Below, piece after piece: positions 58,426 through 64,000 of a stretch of 64,000 bases of DNA. Each line of letters starts with the position of its first letter. Positions within the stretch are counted from its first letter, which is position 1. Source of the stretch: Takakia lepidozioides (taxonomy: Eukaryota; Streptophyta; Takakiopsida; Takakiales; Takakiaceae); contig CM060732.1 in assembly GCA_030704615.1 (NCBI GenBank), positions 48,715,053 through 48,779,052 on the forward strand, in the 5' to 3' direction. The translations under genes and the position numbers were made by a program. The notes under the pieces were generated by a model. It searched no databases and was not told where the DNA came from. It saw only the letters and a program-made list of their open reading frames with translations.

Positions 58426-61400
58426 ATGGCGGTGGACACTCAGGAGAGCATGTTAGAAAGGGGCTACAATGCAAGAGCACCAAGTTCGGCGCTGGGTAGC
58501 ATGAGCCCATTGAGCGAGGCACTGTGGAGAGACTCTGCCAATGGCGGAAAAATAAATGATGCATCTGCCAGGCTCGCTTGGATTGACCTCTCGGTCACGG
58601 TTGCTGGAAAAGGCTCACAGCAAACCATCCTGCACGGCTTAACAGGTGCAGCTCTCGTTTTCGCATGTGTTATTAGATTTGCATGTACTTGGTAGTCACC
58701 GCCGCACGGAACTGATGACGGACAGTTGTATCCATGTAACTTAGTGCGTGGTGGGACTTACAGGCTATGCCGAGCAAGGCTCAATCATGGCCATCATGGG
58801 GCCTTCAGGCTCGGGAAAATCCACTCTGCTTGATGCTCTCGCAGGTATGGTTGCTGCACGAGGTAGAGTAGTGGGTCCTGCAAGTTGGTCGTGGTGTGGT
58901 TTAGTGGGTCAGCGGATCACTTGGAAAGTTTAAATCATGTCTGGTTCTCTAGCGGACGCAGCTTAGACTGTCCTCTAGCACCTGAATGAGCTCATGTTTC
59001 ATTTTAATGACAAGCTTAAATAGTTTTTTCTCCAAGCCTTCTTCTCGCGCGTGATACGAGCAAAACCTCATGGATGTGCCTTTGTTTAGCAGAGGAATAC
59101 CAAATTATTTGGATACTGCACCTTTTTTTCTATTCAATATCCAATTCAGATTGTAATTGAGTTGAAAAATCGTCGGTTGCTATGTTGTTTGAACAGGAAG
59201 ATTGGCTAAGAATACCTCACAGACAGGGCGAATTTATCTCAATGGACACCAAAAAACAACTCTTTCTTATGGAACTGCGGTATGTTCTGGACCAGAGAGA
59301 GAGAGAGAGAATGTACTCCCAATACTCGAGAGAGAGAGTCTGTTTGAGGTGGTTTCCACACCTGGCTTGCTGAGTTCGATTTCTCTTCATGCTCTGAGCT
59401 TCAGGGCCGAACTGTTAAGTAGGGTTTTTCACCTTGAAGTAAGCAACAGCAAGATCCACCCGCCGAAAACTTTCTTTCCCTATCTTTTGCTGTGTGACTG
59501 ACTTCAAAGAGTACTCTGGTTGATTTCTGTGTTGACAGGCATATGTGACTCAAACAGATGACCTCATAGGTACATTGACTGTAAAAGAAACGGTTTACTA
59601 TTCAGCAAGTTTGCGCCTGCCTGACAGGATGCCACGAGCTGAGAGGAAAGCACTTGTGGAAAGTACATTGCATGAGATGGGACTCCATGAATGTGGAGAT
59701 ACCCCAGTTGGCAACTGGCATCTGCGAGGATTGAGTGGGGGTGAGAAGCGCCGGCTGAGCATTGCCCTGGAGATTTTGATTCGACCTCGCCTGCTTTTTC
59801 TTGATGAGCCAACGAGTGGGTTGGACAGGTTGGTCTCCACAGTCTATTGGACTGAGGCAGCTTCAGTTACTGGGCAGAAGGAGAAAGAACGTCTGAGTGA
59901 GCGTATTGTACATTTGGATTGACGAGGAATTGTAATGTTACTCCCTGAATTGCTTAGGTGAATCTTTTCAGATGTCCACATTTCAAGTTGTGTTGTCTGC
60001 TGATTTCCTTCTTAGGTTTGATTGTTCCAAAACTGTGGTTGCAGTGCTGCAGCTTTCTTTGTGGTGACAACATTGAGAAACCTAGCCAGAGATGGACGCA
60101 CCGTCATTGCCTCCATACATCAGCCGAGCAGTGAAGTGTTTGAATTGTTTGACAATCTATTTCTACTCTCAGGTGGACAAACCATTTACTTTGGGGAGGC
60201 TGCAAGTGCTCGTGAGGTAAACAATGGTGAACTTGACTTCAATCTTACTGCATGTTATTTTATCGATGATGTACCTTAGTCTGTTCTCGAGTAGTCCATA
60301 GGAAACAGCTTGTTTTGGGAGTATTCAAGTTTCTTGCTTGGTTTGCATTATGGGTCTACAGAGTGACGATTGCACATGGTACATATAGTGTGGAGAGTGA
60401 CAGGGTAAAAATTGTTCATTGACATGGGATGCGCCAATGGCTGTGCAGCATTTTGCAGCAACAGGCTTTCCCTGCCCACCATTACGCAATCCATCAGATC
60501 ACTATCTACGGGCCATTAATGCTGACTTTGATCAAGTGAAGACGACCCTCCAAGGCTCTTTCAAGACCAGAGTGAGTAGGCCTTAATTGAACTGGTTGTC
60601 AGGAAAGGGATACTCAACATTCGCCATTTGTAAGTGGTGTTATTCTTTGCATCCTAAGGGATAACGGCTAAATTGACAGTATGAAGTTTTATCCCATGAA
60701 ACTCTGGGCTACAGTTACTGGCATTGGGCATTGGGATGAGTGAAAACTTTTGTGTAGACATGCAATTGCACTGACCCATTTGGCAGTGTCCACATCTGTG
60801 TTCATGCGAGTACGAGCTGTATTTTCCAAATGTGGCTTGGACAAATGTTTGTGAAATATGGATATCTGCAATCCGTAGTTGTGAAAGGATTCTAATGTGT
60901 GCAATCCAGACATTTTTCATTTCCCAATGCTTCTTATACTTGCAAAAGAGCTGAAGGAGGTGTACTGTTTCTGGCATGCTATGAGCAGGATGTGCAGACT
61001 ATCGACCCGCTGGACAAATTAAGCGCCCAACAGGTGGTGAGGATACTTGTTGATGCGTACCAGAACAGTGACTATGCGATAGCAGCTGCATCTAGGGCTC
61101 ATGAGCTGTCACAGATTGTACGTGCCATTTCTCTCTGCCCTTTCAGTGGTCTTTGGCTCATGATTTTTGCTTGCCTGCAATACTGTTGGTATTACTAATT
61201 GGCCTGGTGGTTGGTGTGTTGAAAACAGTTTCCAACTCAATAAACCCCTCATTTGGTGTGGTTGTAGCTTTTGTTAGGAAGCAAGAAATAGTCATGCACT
61301 GGAACCTGGCCCTTCATAGAATAGCAAAACTTCATAGCCTGCATCTGTGAAACTTGCAAGCTAAATGGATTGACATCTTATCTCCCACACACCAACAGAC

Positions 61401-63456
61401 TTTCTCTTTGTCACTGCCATACTCACCCTCATTCACAGGGTGCTTTCTTTGTGCTGTTGTGCAGCAAGGGACTGTGCTTGAGTCCAGTGGAAGCCACGCA
61501 AGCTTTTTGAAGCAGTCTTTCACACTGACACGGCGCTCCTTTGTGAACATGAGCAGGGACATCGGATACTACTGGCTACGCCTTTTCACCTACATCCTGC
61601 TAGCCATTTGCCTGGGTACCATATACTGGAAAGTTGGCCTTCACTATAGCTCCATCTTGGTGAGATTATTTTCTGATTCTGCAATCTTATTGACACCTCT
61701 CTGTTTCCCTCTCCTACACACAGCGAGACCTTGGTCATATACAGCAAACAATGAAGGACCTGATAATGAACTTCAATTTTGTCGATCTTGCCAAAGTTGT
61801 AGCACATGGAGATAGCGTGGCATAAGATTGGACGCAGGCGTGTAGTAGCTCTTCCCCACTTCCCAAGAGAGTTTGAAGCTCATCTAGATATTTGGTGGCA
61901 CCCACAGGGAAGAGCAGGGTGCATGGCATATATTGCTGGATTTTTAACATTCATGTCCATTGGGAGCTTCCCCTCTTTTGCGGAGGACATGAAGGTGCAC
62001 ATTTGATCTGACTCTTCCAATTTCTTTGCTCTATTTGCTCTGTGAGGTTCCTCCTTCATCCTTGGCACCTCTCTGAGATAGTGTTTTCCACTTGAGCGTT
62101 GGGGATTGTTTTAAATCTTCATTTCCCCTGCACCACCATTGCATCCTCTTTCCATCATGGGATTGGGCTACCGGTGGTGGGGCCATATAAAGGATATTGC
62201 AGAATGATATTGTGTCATTGCCATGCAGGTGTTCACCCGAGAGAGACTAAATGGGCATTATGGAGTGGTTGTGTTTGTGATTGGCAACTCGATCTCATCA
62301 TTACCTTTCCTCTTCGTCACCTCACTTGTTGCAGGCTCTATTGTCTACTTCATGGCCCAGTTACACGCAGGCTTTCCACATTATGCCTACTTCATCCTCT
62401 CCCTCTTTGTCCAGGTGGCATGTGTGGAGAGTCTGATGATGGCTGTGGCCAGTGTGGTTCCCAATTTCCTTATGGGCATCATAGTTGGCTCCGGGATTCA
62501 GGTATGTTGCGCTTTATATACTGCAATATTTTCCTTTTCGAAGTAGCTTCAGCCCTGTTTGTGCTTTTTTCACCATGATTGAGTTCCCCAAGGTGAGCGT
62601 TTTTCCTGCTGTGCTAAGGAACCCTTTACTTAGTCACACATCTGGCAGGCTCCATCTTTCTGCAGACTGATATCATCCAGAAGATGTGGACAGTCTTTCG
62701 ATACTGTATAACAGACATATGGCCTAGTCTTGCAAAGAATCTCCTTAAGTCATGAATAGGTTATGCCAAATAAAGTATATGAATACATTCTTGGAGTGAA
62801 GAGGATGCAGTTTGGACGAGGTGGTGTTTCAACTGCTCAAGCTGAATTCACGTGCTTGCGTGTGCAGGGTATATTCATGCTGGTGGCTGGCTTCTTTCGT
62901 CTAGTAGATGATTTGCCAAAACCTGTGTGGCGCTACCCTCTCTCTTACATTGCTTTCCACATGTATGCCTTGCAGGTAAGAAACATCCTTCCTCAGTGCT
63001 AAGTGATCCATTCTTAAGTTTTGTCAATTGTGTTGGTTCAGGAAAGCTCGATTTCCCCTCTCAGTTGAAGTGTTTGTAATCTTGCAGGGAATGTTCAAGA
63101 ACGACTTCCTCGGGCTGACTTTTGATAACTTTGTGCTGAATGGAAAATCTATTGGTCCAAAAATCCCTGGATTCTATGTGGTGGAAGAGTTATACGGCAT
63201 CAAAACCAAGCGGGGGAAGTGGCAAGACCTGTTTATCATGATGGGGATGATCTTTGCATACCGATTCCTGTTCTTTGTGTGTATAAAGTTGACAGAGAAT
63301 TTGGGACCGATGATCCGCTCCTTCATGGCACAGCAACGGACCAAGAAAAAACTGTCACGCAAACACTCAGAGTTACAGAATGTCATCCGGCCTGTTTTGT
63401 CTTCACCTTCCCCCACCCCCTCGCAACCTGTCCTGTTGCATGCAAGCAAGCAGTGA
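58426..63456 (+). CDS. ABCG11: ABCG11-like half-size ABC transporter, 12 exons, 706 aa
   Basis: Exons are 58426-58645, 58764-58844, 59197-59279, 59539-59828, 60045-60216, 60449-60571, 60998-61117, 61465-61659, 61908-61994, 62229-62501, 62868-62975 and 63088-63456, all GT/AG and in phase (2121 bp). The start has a good context (AAACCATGG). The nucleotide-binding domain has Walker [10 protein letters not shown] (K92), Q-loop AYVTQTDD, signature [16 protein letters not shown] (193 on), Walker [13 protein letters not shown] and H-loop IHQPSSE (H250). The membrane domain follows with [31 protein letters not shown] and [12 protein letters not shown], the best match in the ABCG11/12 (WBC) clade; length equals ABCG11. 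Such half transporters dimerise at the plasma membrane and export wax and cutin precursors. Exon 7 could begin 9 bases earlier (60989). Confidence 0.94.
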
Positions 63457-64000
63457 CAACTATACAATCCTGTAGTGATAGTTTCCTAGACTAAGACAGA
63501 TGACACCGGTGTGTGCCACATCTATCGATCCCATATGGCTTCCACTTGGTCTTGTTAGGAACCTTTGTTTTTGTGTCATTCTAAAACCAACAGTTTGGAA
63601 ACTCTGATTTCATAGCGGAGAGACATGTTCAATAACTGCAGTTGTAGAGTACCTGTAAGCCCTTCATAGCTGCCGCAGCATCTGGTACACAGCAGATGGG
63701 AAGTGTCTCCACACTAATAACTGATACTTGAGCCTTAGAGGTCCTTTGTGACAGCGTCTCTGCTGGATAGGTATTCCTTGTAAAGAAAATCATGGCCCAC
63801 ATAAGTGGGCTGGGCTGAAAATGGCAGCAAATTACTTACACAGCCACTATGTGAGCTGCATCTCATAAATAGATATTTCTGTTCATCTGTTCTTCTCTTG
63901 TCGAGCTTTGAGTGCATCTGTTGTTGTATGTGGTTCTTTGTTTTCCAACCATGGGGTTTAGGAGAACTGCTCACTGGAAGTTGGCCCGAAAGGAGCCCAC
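63457..64000. other. ABCG 3' UTR and flank
   Basis: No further gene is visible to the window end. Confidence 0.5.

Overview
This window is nuclear DNA of a plant-lineage (streptophyte) eukaryote. Its intact genes have many short exons with GT-AG introns and encode plant-type families: a TBL/PMR5 wall-polysaccharide O-acetyltransferase, a plant-type SCAMP and an ABCG11-like half transporter. They sit among LTR retrotransposons, L1-type LINEs with a zf-RVT C-terminus, tRNA-derived SINEs, a chromovirus and a Mutator-like element. There are no bacterial-type operons. The species cannot be fixed from the sequence; a repeat-rich non-seed plant is my guess only.

Left part (1-11.1 kb): on the minus strand, two diverged copies of an unrecognised Cys/His-rich protein family (2653-4124, and 1-835 running off the window) flank a decayed Ty3-type gag-protease with a tRNA-Met primer-binding site and a possible 120-bp LTR. 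Then come about 25 copies of a 116-bp satellite whose unit contains a hairpin (4859-7790), and a seven-exon gene of unknown function on the plus strand (7890-11055) with two premature stops and a mutated splice donor.

Middle part (11-43 kb): LINE fragments, SINEs, foldback elements and three consecutive long hairpins (17.2-17.6 kb) surround two intact genes. The TBL gene (21147-26046, 4 exons, 565 aa) starts 33 bp after the end of a broken, internally deleted copy of the promoter and 5' part of the SCAMP gene. The complete SCAMP gene (34725-40422, 13 exons, 310 aa) lies 14 kb downstream. Between them are a 5'-truncated chromovirus with its 3' LTR (28.5-30.4 kb) and a LINE split by a 1.8-kb DNA transposon (31.0-32.8 kb).

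Right part (43.8-64 kb): a decayed two-gene element has an Ulp1-like (C48) protease gene on the plus strand and a MULE transposase with zinc motif, DDE core and SWIM domain on the minus strand. They are convergent, and their non-coding parts are full of an unusual CAGTCTG/CAGACTG minisatellite in both orientations. The last gene is a complete 12-exon, 706-aa ABCG11-like half transporter (58426-63456), of the type that exports cuticular lipid precursors.

The three intact genes are housekeeping or cell-surface genes (wall acetylation, vesicle traffic, lipid export) and do not form a pathway cluster. Most of the remaining sequence is transposon-derived. Many of its inactivating changes fit C-to-T or G-to-A transitions (CGA to TGA, CAG to TAG, TGG to TGA, donor GT to AT).
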